Assembly: GCF_025837095.1 (NCBI RefSeq) | Contig: NZ_CP107551.1 | Coordinates: 1 to 64,000 of the forward strand | From: Rhodococcus sp. Z13 | Lineage (GTDB): Bacteria > Actinomycetota > Actinomycetes > Mycobacteriales > Mycobacteriaceae | Direction of reading: 5' to 3' | DNA length: 64,000 bases | Part shown: one piece after another, positions 12,703 to 21,575 of the stretch | Numbering within the stretch: the stretch's first letter is position 1 | Layout: each line of letters opens with the position of its first letter | Position numbers and translations under genes: made by a program | The notes under the pieces: model-generated | Seen by the model: only the letters and a program-made list of their open reading frames with translations | Databases searched by the model: none | What the model was told of the DNA's origin: nothing

Positions 12703-13565
12703 TGGGGGAGGGGCTCGAGCTCTTCACCATGGGGACGTGGGTCCTCGTACTCGCGTACCTCACCTCCACGATCGGCGTGTTCGTCGGCGTCACCAGCGCC
12801 CGCAAGATGCGCACCACCTCCAACTCGCGGCTGCGGTCGTACTGGTCGGTCCTCGCCGCCCTGGTGAGCGGTGGGGTGGGCATCTGGCTCGCTGTCTTCC
12901 TGCCGATGGTCGGTTTCGCGGTGGATGGCAGCGCGGTCCGGTACGACATGCTCACCATCGCGTTCTCCATGCTGGTCGCGGTGGTGTCGGTGTTCGTCGC
13001 CCTGGCTGTGGCCCTGCCGGCAGAGGGCTCCGGCGGTCCCGGGCGCCGGATCGCCGGAGCCCTCGTGCTCGGTGCCGGTCTCGCCGCCGTGCCCTTCACC
13101 ATCCTGTGGGCGGTGCGGATCCAGGGGACCCTCGACTTCGACCCGATGTGGTTGCTGGGCGCCCTCGCACTCGCCCTCGTGACGGCGGTGGGGTTCATGG
13201 CCCAGGTCGAGACTGCCGACACCTGGCCGAAGCGCCTGCTCAGCAGCGCGCTCGCGGGTGCCGCGGTGATCGCCGTGCACTTCCTCACCGGTGCCTCGGT
13301 CGGTGTGACCGTCGACCCGGCCGTCCCGGCGCCGACCGGGATCGAGGTGTTCTCCATCCTGTTCCCGCTCTTCGTCGTCGGTCTGCTGCTGCTCGCCGTG
13401 CCGATCGTCGCAGTGCTCCTGACGCCGGATCGGGTCGCGGCGCAGCTCGAGCGCGAAGTGGACGCCTGGATCGCCGAAGGAGAGGGCGCGGGCTCGACGA
13501 CGGCACCGGCGACATCGCCGTCCGGGGACCGCGCGGGACGGGACGTGGCTGCACCGACGCACTGA
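12702..13565 (+). CDS. Degenerate MHYT-type membrane protein
   Basis: This 287-residue protein has about seven transmembrane helices and a short cytoplasmic tail. It aligns along its whole length with the next gene, a true MHYT protein (shared AVDGSAVRYD/AVPGSAIRYD, RIQGT and VTVDP/VTLDP segments). Two of the three MHYT motifs have lost their histidine: FLPMVGF replaces MHFIGMMGF and PFTILWAVRI replaces MHYSGMSAIRI. The third keeps one His (VHFLTG). MHYT domains are thought to bind copper and sense diatomic gases, so this copy may have lost metal binding. It overlaps the GTPase stop by one base. Function unknown. Confidence 0.8.
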   Translation: MGEGLELFTMGTWVLVLAYLTSTIGVFVGVTSARKMRTTSNSRLRSYWSVLAALVSGGVGIWLAVFLPMVGFAVDGSAVRYDMLTIAFSMLVAVVSVFVALAVALPAEGSGGPGRRIAGALVLGAGLAAVPFTILWAVRIQGTLDFDPMWLLGALALALVTAVGFMAQVETADTWPKRLLSSALAGAAVIAVHFLTGASVGVTVDPAVPAPTGIEVFSILFPLFVVGLLLLAVPIVAVLLTPDRVAAQLEREVDAWIAEGEGAGSTTAPATSPSGDRAGRDVAAPTH

Positions 13566-13707
13566 AGGGGTGCAATCCGGACTACCCGAACCTATCGGAT
13601 AGTCTTCACATCGCTGCTCGGGGGCCGGGGTGCAGCTCGCGTCGTGGCGGTCAGGGCGCGCACCGACCGAGCGCGATGATGACCGCGCGCCGCTGTGAGG
13701 ACATCGC

Positions 13708-14541
13708 GTGTCGCACGACGTACACCACTTCTCCATGGGGTTGTGGGTCTTCTTCCTCTCCTACGCCACCGCCGTTGTCGGTTCCTTCGTCGGATTGTCA
13801 TGTGTCCGAAGGTCTTTGGATGAGCCGCGGCGGAGCGGTAACTGGTGGCTGCTCATGGCGGCCCTGTCGATCGGCGGCGTGGGCATCTGGCTCATGCACT
13901 TCATCGGCATGATGGGCTTCGCCGTGCCCGGATCGGCGATCCGCTACGACCTGGCCCCCACCGTCTTCTCCGTCGTCCTCGCCGTCGCCGCGACCCTGCT
14001 GGGCCTGTGGATCGCCGACGTGCAGTCGGTGAGCACCCGCAGCGTGCCCGAATGGTTGCGTCTCGGCGTGGGCGGCGTGCTCATGGGCGTGGCGGTCAGC
14101 CTCATGCACTACAGCGGCATGTCCGCCATCCGCATCCAAGGCACCATCGAGCACGAGATCGGTTACGTCGTCGGCTCCGTCGCCATCGGCATCGTCGCCT
14201 CCACGGTCGCCCTCGCCCTCGCCCGCCGCACCCGCCGGACGGTCGTGCGGGTGGGTGCCGCCCTCGTCATGGGGTGCGCGGTCGTGGCCCTGCACTACAC
14301 GGGCATGGCCGGTGTGCGCGTCACCCTCGATCCGACCGCGCTCCCGCCCGCCGGCATGACCGTGATGTCGCTACTGTTCCCGGCGTTCGTCCTCGGCATC
14401 ATCGTGCTGGCCGTGCCGATCACGGCGCTGCTCCTCGCCCCCGGTCGCGACGACACCGTGCGCGACGAACAACTCGAGCAGTGGGCGTCCGAGGTGGAAC
14501 GTCAGGCGGCACGCGAGGCCGTTCCGAACTCGCGGTGGTGA
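13708..14541 (+). CDS. MHYT-domain membrane sensor protein
   Basis: This 277-residue polytopic protein has three intact MHYT-type motifs: WLMHFIGMMGF near residue 63, SLMHYSGMS near 132 and ALHYTGMAG near 195. All sit at the outer ends of predicted helices. The family is proposed to bind copper through the Met and His residues and to sense O2, NO or CO. No output domain (GGDEF, EAL or kinase) is attached; only a short charged tail follows the last helix. The start is GTG 13708. It is separated from its degenerate paralogue by 142 bases, so it may have its own promoter. Confidence 0.88.
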   Translation: MSHDVHHFSMGLWVFFLSYATAVVGSFVGLSCVRRSLDEPRRSGNWWLLMAALSIGGVGIWLMHFIGMMGFAVPGSAIRYDLAPTVFSVVLAVAATLLGLWIADVQSVSTRSVPEWLRLGVGGVLMGVAVSLMHYSGMSAIRIQGTIEHEIGYVVGSVAIGIVASTVALALARRTRRTVVRVGAALVMGCAVVALHYTGMAGVRVTLDPTALPPAGMTVMSLLFPAFVLGIIVLAVPITALLLAPGRDDTVRDEQLEQWASEVERQAAREAVPNSRW

Positions 14542-14550
14542 GCCCCCCGG

Positions 14551-14568
14551 TCCCGGCCGGAGCCGGGA
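14551..14568 (+). terminator. Possible short hairpin terminator
   Basis: A 7-bp stem, TCCCGGC at 14551-14557 and GCCGGGA at 14562-14568, with loop CGGA lies ten bases after the MHYT gene stop. It is short and has no U-tract, so it is only a candidate. The gyrA promoter must lie between here and 14749; TATAGA at 14670-14675 could be a -10 element. Confidence 0.4.
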
Positions 14569-14749
14569 TCGGGAGCGCCCGACCGCAATCGGGGTTGTGA
14601 GGGGTCGTCCCGCGCGCCGCGCCGGGGCTGTGAAGTGCCTGTCCTTCTCGGCAGCAGCTGACCTGCACCTATAGACTCGGGTGGTTGCGAGACGTCCGCA
14701 GGGCCGAAGGCCGGATCCGGGCGTGCGAGCCGAGTAGAAGAAGGAGCTC

Positions 14750-17254
14750 ATGACCGACACCACGTTGCCTCCGGAGGGGCCGGGGCACGACCGCATCGAG
14801 CCCGTCGATATCCAGCAGGAGATGCAGAGCAGCTACATCGATTACGCGATGAGCGTGATCGTGGGCCGTGCTCTGCCCGACGTGCGTGACGGTCTCAAAC
14901 CGGTGCACCGTCGCGTGCTCTACGCGATGTTCGACAACGGCTTCCGTCCCGATCGCGGGTACGTGAAGTCGGCGCGCGCGGTCGCCGAGACCATGGGCAA
15001 CTACCACCCGCACGGTGACGCTTCGATCTACGACACCCTGGTGCGCCTGGCCCAGCCGTGGTCGATGCGCTACCCGCTCGTCGACGGCCAGGGCAACTTC
15101 GGTTCCCGCGGCAACGACGGCGCCGCCGCCATGCGATACACCGAGTGCCGACTCACGCCCCTCGCGATGGAGATGCTGCGGGAGATCGACCACGAGACGG
15201 TCGATTTCCAGCCGAACTACGACGGCCGTACCCAGGAACCCACGGTTCTCCCCAGCCGTATCCCCAACCTGTTGATCAACGGTTCGGGCGGTATCGCGGT
15301 CGGTATGGCCACCAACATCCCGCCGCACAACCTCGGTGAGGTCGCGGAGGCCATCTACTGGGCGCTCGAGAACCACGACGCCGACGAGGAGACCACCCTC
15401 GCCGCCGTCATGGAGCGGATCAAGGGCCCGGACTTCCCGACCGCCGGCCTCATCACCGGTACCCAGGGCATCCACGACGCGTACACCACCGGTCGCGGGT
15501 CGGTGAAGATGCGCGGCGTCGTGGAGATCGAAGAGGACTCCAAGGGCCGGGCCAGCATCGTCATCACCGAGCTGCCCTACATGGTCAACCCGGACAATCT
15601 CATCACCTCGATCGCCGAGCAGGTCCGCGACGGCAAGATCGCGGGCATCTCCGACATCCACGACGAGTCGTCCGACCGTGTCGGCATGCGCATCGTCGTC
15701 ACGGTGCGCCGCGACGCGGTGGCGAAGGTCGTCCTGAACAACCTCTACAAGCACACGCAGCTGCAGACCAGCTTCGGCTGCAACATGCTGTCGATCGTCG
15801 ACGGGGTGCCGCGCACGCTGCGCCTCGACCAGATGATCCGGTTGTACGTCAACCACCAGATCGAGGTCATCGTCCGGCGCACGCGGTACCTGTTGCGCAA
15901 GGCCGAGGAACGCGCCCACATCCTGCGCGGTCTGGTCAAGGCCCTCGACGCGCTCGACGAGGTCATCGCGCTCATCCGCGCGTCGCAGACCGTCGACATC
16001 GCGCGGGCCGGCCTGATGGAGCTGCTCACGGTCGACGAGATCCAGGCCGACGCGATCCTGGCGATGCAGCTGCGCCGCCTCGCCGCCCTCGAGCGCCAGA
16101 AGATCGTCGACGATCTCGCCGAGATCGAGCGCGAGATCGAGGACTACAAGGACATCCTGGCCCGCCCCGAGCGTCAGCGCGCCATCGTCCGCGACGAGCT
16201 CGAGGAGATCGTCGACAAGTACGGCGACGAGCGTCGTACCCGCATCGTCGCCGCCGACGGCGAGGTCAGCGACGAGGACCTCATCGCCCGCGAGGACGTC
16301 GTCGTCACGATCACCGAGACCGGCTATGCCAAGCGCACCCGCACCGACCTGTACCGCTCGCAGAAGCGCGGCGGCAAGGGCGTCAAGGGAGCCGAGCTCA
16401 AGCAGGACGACATCGTCAAGCACTTCTTCGTGACGTCCACACACGACTGGCTGCTGTTCTTCACCACGAAGGGCCGCGTCTACCGCGCCAAGGCGTACGA
16501 GCTGCCCGAGGCGAACCGCGCCGCGCGCGGCCAGCACGTCGCGAACCTGCTGGCCTTCCAGCCCGACGAGCGCATCCAGGGCGTCATCCGGCTCAAGTCC
16601 TACGAGGACGCGCCGTATCTGGTGCTCGCGACCCGCAACGGCCTGGTGAAGAAGTCGCGTCTGGCGGACTTCGACTCCAACCGTTCGGGCGGCATCGTCG
16701 CGATCAACCTCCGCGGCGACGACGAGCTCGTCGGTGCGGTGCTGTGCTCGGCCGAGGACGACCTGTTGCTCGTGTCCCAGGAGGGCCAGTCGATCCGCTT
16801 CTCCGCGACCGACGAGGCGCTGCGTCCGATGGGCCGCGCGACCTCCGGTGTGCAGGGCATGCGCTTCAACGGCGACGACAAGCTGCTGTCGCTCAACGTC
16901 GTCAAGGAGGGCACCTACCTGCTGGTCGCGACGTCGGGTGGCTACGCGAAGCGCACGCCGATGGAGGACTACCCGGTCCAGGGCCGCGGCGGCAAGGGCG
17001 TTCTGACGATCCAGTACGACCGCAAGCGTGGCAATCTGATCGGTGCACGCATCGTCGAGGACGACGACGAGCTCTACGCCATCACTTCGAGCGGCGGTGT
17101 CATCCGCACCGCGGCGAAGCAGGTGCGCAAGGCGGGACGCCAGACCAAGGGCGTGCGCCTGATGAACCTGGCCGAGGGCGATACGTTGTTGGCGATCGCG
17201 CGCAACGCCGACGAGCCGGACGAAGCCGACGCAGACGGAGCTAAGGAGTCGTAA
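14750..17254 (+). CDS. gyrA: DNA gyrase subunit A
   Basis: This is the DNA breakage-reunion subunit of gyrase, 834 residues. The catalytic tyrosine is Tyr130 in AAAMRYTE. The quinolone-resistance region reads [11 protein letters not shown] with Ala91, Ser92 and Asp95, the unmutated residues. The C-terminal beta-pinwheel begins with [14 protein letters not shown] and includes the GyrA-box QKRGGKG. ATG 14750 has AAGGAG four bases upstream. The next gene starts directly after the stop codon, so gyrA and the DUF3566 gene form an operon as in mycobacteria. Confidence 0.98.
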   Translation: MTDTTLPPEGPGHDRIEPVDIQQEMQSSYIDYAMSVIVGRALPDVRDGLKPVHRRVLYAMFDNGFRPDRGYVKSARAVAETMGNYHPHGDASIYDTLVRLAQPWSMRYPLVDGQGNFGSRGNDGAAAMRYTECRLTPLAMEMLREIDHETVDFQPNYDGRTQEPTVLPSRIPNLLINGSGGIAVGMATNIPPHNLGEVAEAIYWALENHDADEETTLAAVMERIKGPDFPTAGLITGTQGIHDAYTTGRGSVKMRGVVEIEEDSKGRASIVITELPYMVNPDNLITSIAEQVRDGKIAGISDIHDESSDRVGMRIVVTVRRDAVAKVVLNNLYKHTQLQTSFGCNMLSIVDGVPRTLRLDQMIRLYVNHQIEVIVRRTRYLLRKAEERAHILRGLVKALDALDEVIALIRASQTVDIARAGLMELLTVDEIQADAILAMQLRRLAALERQKIVDDLAEIEREIEDYKDILARPERQRAIVRDELEEIVDKYGDERRTRIVAADGEVSDEDLIAREDVVVTITETGYAKRTRTDLYRSQKRGGKGVKGAELKQDDIVKHFFVTSTHDWLLFFTTKGRVYRAKAYELPEANRAARGQHVANLLAFQPDERIQGVIRLKSYEDAPYLVLATRNGLVKKSRLADFDSNRSGGIVAINLRGDDELVGAVLCSAEDDLLLVSQEGQSIRFSATDEALRPMGRATSGVQGMRFNGDDKLLSLNVVKEGTYLLVATSGGYAKRTPMEDYPVQGRGGKGVLTIQYDRKRGNLIGARIVEDDDELYAITSSGGVIRTAAKQVRKAGRQTKGVRLMNLAEGDTLLAIARNADEPDEADADGAKES

Positions 17255-18460
17255 GTGAGCACTCCCCAGGGACCGAACGGAGCCGACCGCGGGCAACCGG
17301 GTCCGAAGCCGGAGGACCGCAACGAGAGCGAGGTGAAGTCCGAGGCAGGGGGACCGGCCGAGCCGGCGCAGTCGGAGCGTCCCGCGGCGCCTGCGGAACC
17401 CGCAGGGTCGCAGGCCCCGTCGGGAACGTCCGGGTCCCAGGGGACGCCCGCCTCGACCCCGTCCGCCCCGGCGACCGGATCGCAGCCGACCGTTCGGCAG
17501 CCGCAGGCCGCCCCGGACGCGAAGCCCGCCGAGACCCGGAACGGCCGCGCCACCGCACCGGAGCAGCCCGCGGCGAACCCGCAGTCGCGTCCGGCCCCGG
17601 CGCCGCGCACCGGTGGCCCCACGCCGCCCTGGCAGCGGGGTGCCGCGCAGTCCGGTTCGCCGTCGGCCGCGCAGTCCGGTTCGCCGAAGGCCGCGCAGGC
17701 CGGTTCGCCGCAGAATGCGCCGCAGACGAACGTTCCGGGCGTCGGTGGTACCTCGGCCAAGGGTGACGACAACAGCCGCCCACAGCGCCCCGTAGCGGGC
17801 GCTGCGAAGCCGGCTGCCGCCCAGGGCCCGGCCGGGGGAGCTACCCCGCCGACCCGTCCCGTGGTGACCGGCACGGCGGCTCCGGGAGCGGCGCGCGGTG
17901 CGGCCGCCCGTCCGGCGGCGCCGTCGAAGTCCGCGATCATCGACGGACCCACCCGGCATATCGAACGCAAGGATCTCGCGAAGGATCTGCCGGACCTGTC
18001 GGCGGTGAAGCATCCGCTGCCGTCGTCGGCGCCGGCCACGGGGGAGATCCCGCAGGTGAGCGCGGCCGCCGCGGCGGTGCCCACGGTGGTGCCGGGTCAG
18101 ACCGAACCGCTGCGGGCGACCGTGCAGGTCCGTCGCATCGACCCGTGGTCGATGCTGAAGATCTCCGCGGTCATCTCCGTGTCGCTGTTCTTCGTGTGGA
18201 TGATCGCCGTGGGCCTGCTCTACGGCGTGCTGGCTGGCATGGGCGTGTGGGATCGCCTCAACAGTGCCTTCACCGACATCGTCACCGACTCCGGCAGCGG
18301 CGGACTCGTATCCGCCGGGCAGGTGTTCGGCTACGCGACCGTCATCGGGATCGCCAACTCGGTGTTGCTGACGGCGCTCGCGACCCTCGGTGCGTTCATC
18401 TACAACCTGTGCACGGATCTGGTGGGTGGCGTTCAGGTGACTCTCGCCGACCCCGATTGA
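17255..18460 (+). CDS. DUF3566 transmembrane protein
   Basis: This 401-residue protein is the positional counterpart of M. tuberculosis Rv0007, next to gyrA. The first 270 residues are Pro/Ala/Gly/Ser-rich and probably disordered, with a short tandem AAQSGSP-type repeat at about 128-150. The C-terminal DUF3566 domain begins [17 protein letters not shown] and has two transmembrane helices: [19 protein letters not shown] and [19 protein letters not shown]. The GTG start abuts the gyrA stop. Function is not established; the cytoplasmic tail could be a protein interaction region. Confidence 0.9.
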   Translation: MSTPQGPNGADRGQPGPKPEDRNESEVKSEAGGPAEPAQSERPAAPAEPAGSQAPSGTSGSQGTPASTPSAPATGSQPTVRQPQAAPDAKPAETRNGRATAPEQPAANPQSRPAPAPRTGGPTPPWQRGAAQSGSPSAAQSGSPKAAQAGSPQNAPQTNVPGVGGTSAKGDDNSRPQRPVAGAAKPAAAQGPAGGATPPTRPVVTGTAAPGAARGAAARPAAPSKSAIIDGPTRHIERKDLAKDLPDLSAVKHPLPSSAPATGEIPQVSAAAAAVPTVVPGQTEPLRATVQVRRIDPWSMLKISAVISVSLFFVWMIAVGLLYGVLAGMGVWDRLNSAFTDIVTDSGSGGLVSAGQVFGYATVIGIANSVLLTALATLGAFIYNLCTDLVGGVQVTLADPD

Positions 18461-18475
18461 CCTGCGGGAACGCTG

Positions 18476-18514
18476 CCCCGCCGAGGCGATTTGTTTCCGG
18501 CGGCCTCGGTGGGG
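18476..18514 (+). terminator. Hairpin terminator after the gyrA-DUF3566 operon
   Basis: CCCCGCCGAGG at 18476-18486 pairs with CCTCGGTGGGG at 18504-18514 (11 bp with one G-T pair). It lies 15 bases after the DUF3566 stop and just before tRNA-Ile. Confidence 0.65.
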
Positions 18515-18535
18515 TAGTGTTCCATCTCGGTTCGA

Positions 18536-18609
18536 GGGCCTATAGCTCAGGCGGTTAGAGCGCTTCGCTGATAACGAAGAGGTCGGAGGTTCAAGTCCTC
18601 CTAGGCCCA
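18536..18609 (+). tRNA. tRNA-Ile (GAT)
   Basis: A 74-base cloverleaf with acceptor GGGCCTA pairing TAGGCCC, D-loop AGCTCAGGCGGTTAGAGC, anticodon stem CTTCG/CGAAG around GAT, and T-arm GGAGGTTCAAGTCCTCC. CCA is not encoded in full. The location after gyrA matches ileT of mycobacteria. Confidence 0.97.
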
Positions 18610-18634
18610 CTCCCGTGCCGGAAGGGTGATCGGA

Positions 18635-18736
18635 ATGAGGGTTCTCGCACTCGTGGGGGCCGGCATCCTGATGATCCTCGGACTCGTCCGAATGCTTCGG
18701 AGCGAGGACGAATGGCACGCGGTTCCCGGCCGGTGA
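18635..18736 (+). CDS. Small membrane peptide between tRNA genes (possible DLW-39 type)
   Basis: An ATG frame of 33 codons with GAAGGGTGATCGG upstream encodes a single hydrophobic segment (LALVGAGILMILGLVRML) followed by the acidic tail RSEDEWHAVPGR. Size, one helix and a terminal acidic-Trp segment recall the DLW-39 family found in this neighbourhood in Mycobacteriales. The strict DLW triplet is replaced by DEW. The assignment is tentative; the location between tRNA-Ile and tRNA-Ala and the plausible ribosome binding site support a real gene. Confidence 0.55.
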   Translation: MRVLALVGAGILMILGLVRMLRSEDEWHAVPGR

Positions 18737-18746
18737 TCCGGAGTAC

Positions 18747-18819
18747 GGGGCCTTAGCTCAGTTGGTAGAGCGCTGCCTTTGCAAGGCAGATGTCAGGAGT
18801 TCGAATCTCCTAGGCTCCA
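18747..18819 (+). tRNA. tRNA-Ala (TGC)
   Basis: A 73-base cloverleaf with acceptor GGGGCCT pairing AGGCTCC (one G-T), anticodon stem CTGCC/GGCAG around TGC, and T-arm AGGAGTTCGAATCTCCT. It follows tRNA-Ile by 137 bases, as alaT does in mycobacteria. Confidence 0.97.
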
Positions 18820-18820
18820 C

Positions 18821-18840
18821 AACACAACACAACACAACAC
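18821..18840. repeat. AACAC pentamer repeat, four copies
   Basis: Four exact tandem copies of AACAC follow the tRNA-Ala 3' end directly, before the terminator hairpin. The tract is unstructured and unusually A-rich on the sense strand for this genome. Confidence 0.85.
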
Positions 18841-18849
18841 ACAGCAAGA

Positions 18850-18879
18850 GGGCGTTTTCCGAGTGATCGGGAAGCGCCC
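18850..18879 (+). terminator. Terminator after tRNA-Ala
   Basis: GGGCGTTTTCCGA at 18850-18862 pairs with TCGGGAAGCGCCC at 18867-18879, giving a 13-bp stem with two G-T pairs and a GTGA loop. It is followed by TTCGCTCGTT. Confidence 0.75.
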
Positions 18880-18994
18880 TTCGCTCGTTGTGCTCACTTC
18901 CTGCTCGCATCCGACACGAAGAGCGGACTCGCCTCGATCGAACTGTCGCGGAACGGTGAATGCGGAGCCGTGCCGCGGTGACGTCAGCGGCGTC

Positions 18995-19008
18995 GTTTCA
19001 CGTGAAAC
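18995..19008. other. parS centromere-like site
   Basis: GTTTCACGTGAAAC is an exact match to the 14-bp palindromic parS core bound by ParB in Streptomyces, mycobacteria and many other bacteria. It lies about 19 kb from dnaA, where parS sites cluster, and starts one base beyond the stop of the minus-strand TetR gene. Use in chromosome segregation is inferred from the exact match and position; parA and parB are not in the window. Confidence 0.9.
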
Positions 19009-19009
19009 A

Positions 19010-19582
19010 TCACAACAAGGCGGTGGCGAGCACCCGCCGGACGGATGCGCGTACCTCGTCGAGCCCGCGGCCCGACTCGATCAGCTCGGTGCCCTTGTGG
19101 ACCAGGGCGGTGACGAGCTCCGCGTCGAGGGCCGGATCGGCGCTCCCACGCGCCCGCAGGGCGTCGACGAGGGGGAGGGTGAGGTCCTGGTGCATGGCGT
19201 GCATGCTCTCGTCGCTGAACGTCTGCGGGGTGAAGGTCGCGAGCGCGCCGACGATGGCGTGCTCGCCCTCGGCGACCAGCTGCAGGTTGACTTCGATGTA
19301 GGTCAGCACCCGCTCTGTGGGGTCGGACACCTGTTCCATCGCGGCGACCACCCGCGTGTTCCATCTGGGGAACATGTCCATGACCACGGCCCGCAGCAGG
19401 TCGTCGCGGGACGTGAAGTAGTTGTAGATGCTCGATCGCGCGAGACCGGCCCGCTGCGCCACCTCCGCGAGGGAAGGGGCGTGCTCGGGGGTTTCGGCGA
19501 GGAGCTCGAAGGCCGCGTCGAGGAGGGCGCGGCGCTGCGCGGCGCGATGCTCCGCCACCGTCGCTGCGGAAATCTTCGGCAC
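19010..19582 (-). CDS. TetR-family regulator
   Basis: This 190-residue regulator has an N-terminal TetR helix-turn-helix (AEVAQRAGLARSSIYNYFTSRDDLL) and an unrelated ligand-binding C-terminal domain. The start is GTG 19582. It is last in a minus-strand operon behind an ABC ATPase (33 bases) and its permease, so it probably controls that exporter and itself. Its stop codon sits one base from the parS site. The ligand is unknown. Confidence 0.9.
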   Translation of the reverse strand: MPKISAATVAEHRAAQRRALLDAAFELLAETPEHAPSLAEVAQRAGLARSSIYNYFTSRDDLLRAVVMDMFPRWNTRVVAAMEQVSDPTERVLTYIEVNLQLVAEGEHAIVGALATFTPQTFSDESMHAMHQDLTLPLVDALRARGSADPALDAELVTALVHKGTELIESGRGLDEVRASVRRVLATALL

Positions 19583-19614
19583 CGCCGGCCCTCCTCGTTC
19601 AGTGTGTCGACCGA

Positions 19615-20295
19615 TCAGGAATGCGGTCGAAGGCGTCCGTCGACCATCTCGAGTACGCGGTCGCAGTGCGGCAGGACCTCGTGGTCGTGAGTGACCATGA
19701 TCGTAGCCACCTCGCTCGCGTGCGTTTCCTTCGCCAGGAGCTCAACCACTTCGTGACTGCGCTTGCGGTCGAGGGCAGCGGTGGGCTCGTCGACGAGCAG
19801 CAGTGACGGTCCGGCCATCAGTGCCCGGGCGATACCGACCCGCTGACGCTCGCCACCCGAGAGCTGACCTGGACGGCGGTCGGCCCGGTGGTCCATCCCC
19901 ACGGACGCCAGCAGTTCGTCGGGATTCCGTCCCTTGCGGCCGGTGATCTTCTCGACGAGCAGCAACTGGTCCCGCGCGGTGAGGGCGGGCAGCAGGTTGC
20001 CGGACTGGAACACGAAGCCGATGCGTTCGCGACGCAGCTTCGTGGTGGCCTTCCGGTCGAGTGCGGTCAGCTCGATCCCGTCGACCTTCACGGTGCCGGA
20101 GGAGGGTTTGCTCAGGCCGCCCGCGACCGCCAGCAGGCTCGACTTGCCGGCACCGGACGGGCCGACGATCGCGACGAGCTCACCCGGCGCGACCTCGAGG
20201 TCGACGTGATCGAGAGCATGGACCGTGCTGTCGCCGTCACCGAAGGACAGGCAGACGTCGGACAGGCTCAGGCCCGTGGTGGTGGTGACGGTCAT
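19615..20295 (-). CDS. ABC transporter ATP-binding protein (LolD/MacB class)
   Basis: This 226-residue ATPase has Walker A GPSGAGKSS, a Q-loop VFQSGNLLPALTARDQ, the signature LSGGERQRVGIARALM, Walker B LLLVDEPTAAL and the switch VTHDHE. It resembles the MacB/LolD/FtsE branch, which energises FtsX-like permeases by mechanotransmission rather than classic import. Its ATG overlaps the permease stop by four bases, so the pair is a coupled two-gene transporter. The substrate cannot be deduced. Confidence 0.92.
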   Translation of the reverse strand: MTVTTTTGLSLSDVCLSFGDGDSTVHALDHVDLEVAPGELVAIVGPSGAGKSSLLAVAGGLSKPSSGTVKVDGIELTALDRKATTKLRRERIGFVFQSGNLLPALTARDQLLLVEKITGRKGRNPDELLASVGMDHRADRRPGQLSGGERQRVGIARALMAGPSLLLVDEPTAALDRKRSHEVVELLAKETHASEVATIMVTHDHEVLPHCDRVLEMVDGRLRPHS

Positions 20296-21422
20296 CGGTT
20301 CTCTCCCAGTGCTGCGAGCGGGTCGACGCGGACGATGCGGGCCACGGCGAGGGCGGCGCCGACGAGGCCGAGGACGACGAGCAGGACGGCGCCCTGCACG
20401 ATCGGTCCGGTCTCGAGGACGAAGGGCATACCGCTGCCCTTGAGGCCCGATCCGAGGCCGAGGCCGATGAGCACGCCGACGGCCACGGAACCGACGAGCA
20501 CGATCACGGCCTGCAGCAGCGAATCGCGCAGGAGGAAGCCGGTGGAGGCGCCCATCGCGCGCAGGACGGCGATCTCACGGCTGCGCTGCACCGTCCAGAT
20601 CGTGAAGAACGCGCCGACGACGAGCGCGGAGATCGCGTAGAGGAAGGCGATGATCATCGACATGGTCATCATCTCGGCGCTGTAACCGGGGGAGGAATCG
20701 AAGGATTCCTCGAGAGTCTTCGCCGCCGTGCCGGCCGCGGCGTCGCCCGCGGCGAGGTCGGGCAGGGCACCGTCCACTCCCTCGATGGCCACGACGCTGG
20801 CCTCGGTGTAGGCGCTGGGCGGCACTGCTTCGCCGACCCGCACACCGGCGTGGATCTCCTGCCAAATGCTCAGGGGGACGTATCCGACGTCGACGTGACC
20901 GAAGGTGCGCTTGTCGGAGGTGAAGCCGACGACGTCGAGCCGGGTGCCGAGGCGGTCGATCACGATGGTGTCGCCGAGCTCGACCCCTGCGTCGCGGGCA
21001 CTGTCGCTGAGGACGACGTCGTGGTCACCGGAGAGCGCGGAGCCCTCGGCCGCGGCGGGCTCGAGGAACGAGCCGGGCCGGATGCCGAAGAGGGTGAGGT
21101 CGACGGGGGTGCCGTCACCGGTCTTGGCGTTGACGATGGTGTTGCCGAACAACTCGGCGCGGGCGACGTCGGGGCGGGCCCGCCACGCCTCGGCCTGGTC
21201 CTCGGTGACCACGGATCGCGAGAACGCGGAATCGGTCTTGGTGCCCTCCGCGAAGGCGAACGCCTGGACCGGCGTGCGCTGCAGGGCGGAGACACCGTCG
21301 ACGACGAGTCCGGAGGACAGGCCGGACAGGATCACCATGAGGATCGAGATGAGGCCGACGACGGCACCCATCAGGAGGAAACGGGTACGCGCGAACCACA
21401 GCTCGCGCAGGGCAAGAAACAT
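20292..21422 (-). CDS. ABC transporter permease, FtsX/MacB-like
   Basis: This 376-residue permease begins MFLALRELWFARTRFLLMG, with a first helix at about 16-38. A periplasmic domain of about 200 residues follows, then three C-terminal helices (EMMTMSMIIAFLYAISALVVG and onward), the FtsX-like pattern. ATG 21422 is chosen because AAGGA lies seven bases upstream and upstream codons do not look like a membrane protein start. It heads the permease-ATPase-TetR operon and is divergent from the gene at 21576. Confidence 0.9.
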   Translation of the reverse strand: MFLALRELWFARTRFLLMGAVVGLISILMVILSGLSSGLVVDGVSALQRTPVQAFAFAEGTKTDSAFSRSVVTEDQAEAWRARPDVARAELFGNTIVNAKTGDGTPVDLTLFGIRPGSFLEPAAAEGSALSGDHDVVLSDSARDAGVELGDTIVIDRLGTRLDVVGFTSDKRTFGHVDVGYVPLSIWQEIHAGVRVGEAVPPSAYTEASVVAIEGVDGALPDLAAGDAAAGTAAKTLEESFDSSPGYSAEMMTMSMIIAFLYAISALVVGAFFTIWTVQRSREIAVLRAMGASTGFLLRDSLLQAVIVLVGSVAVGVLIGLGLGSGLKGSGMPFVLETGPIVQGAVLLVVLGLVGAALAVARIVRVDPLAALGENR

Positions 21423-21484
21423 GAGGGTCCTTCGTGGGCTGGACGGAAGGGAGGCAACCACCGCCGGGAATCTTCTCGACGGTA

Positions 21485-21514
21485 TGTCGACATCTTACCG
21501 ACACTACGTCGACA
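21485..21514. promoter_or_regulatory. Candidate operator in the permease/membrane-protein divergent region
   Basis: TGTCGAC at 21485-21491 and GTCGACA at 21508-21514 form an inverted repeat with 16 bases between. The pair sits upstream of the exporter operon, whose last gene is a TetR regulator. Use as its operator is inference. Confidence 0.4.
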
Positions 21515-21575
21515 ACCTTTCGTGATGGTTACTACATCCAGTCGTAACCGCAGGTGAGGCAGGTATTCTGATCTT

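Noticed and set aside
15010-15060. Quinolone-resistance mutation in gyrA
   Set aside because: Ala91, Ser92 and Asp95 are the unmutated residues, so no resistance is indicated.
14669-18718. A 1349-codon open frame on the minus strand opposite gyrA and the DUF3566 gene
   Set aside because: It is antisense to certain genes and arises from high GC at third codon positions. The composition is Arg/Leu/Val/Asp-heavy and no domain is recognisable.
18779-19690. A plus-strand frame starting in tRNA-Ala and crossing the TetR gene
   Set aside because: It starts within a tRNA and is antisense to a clear TetR gene.
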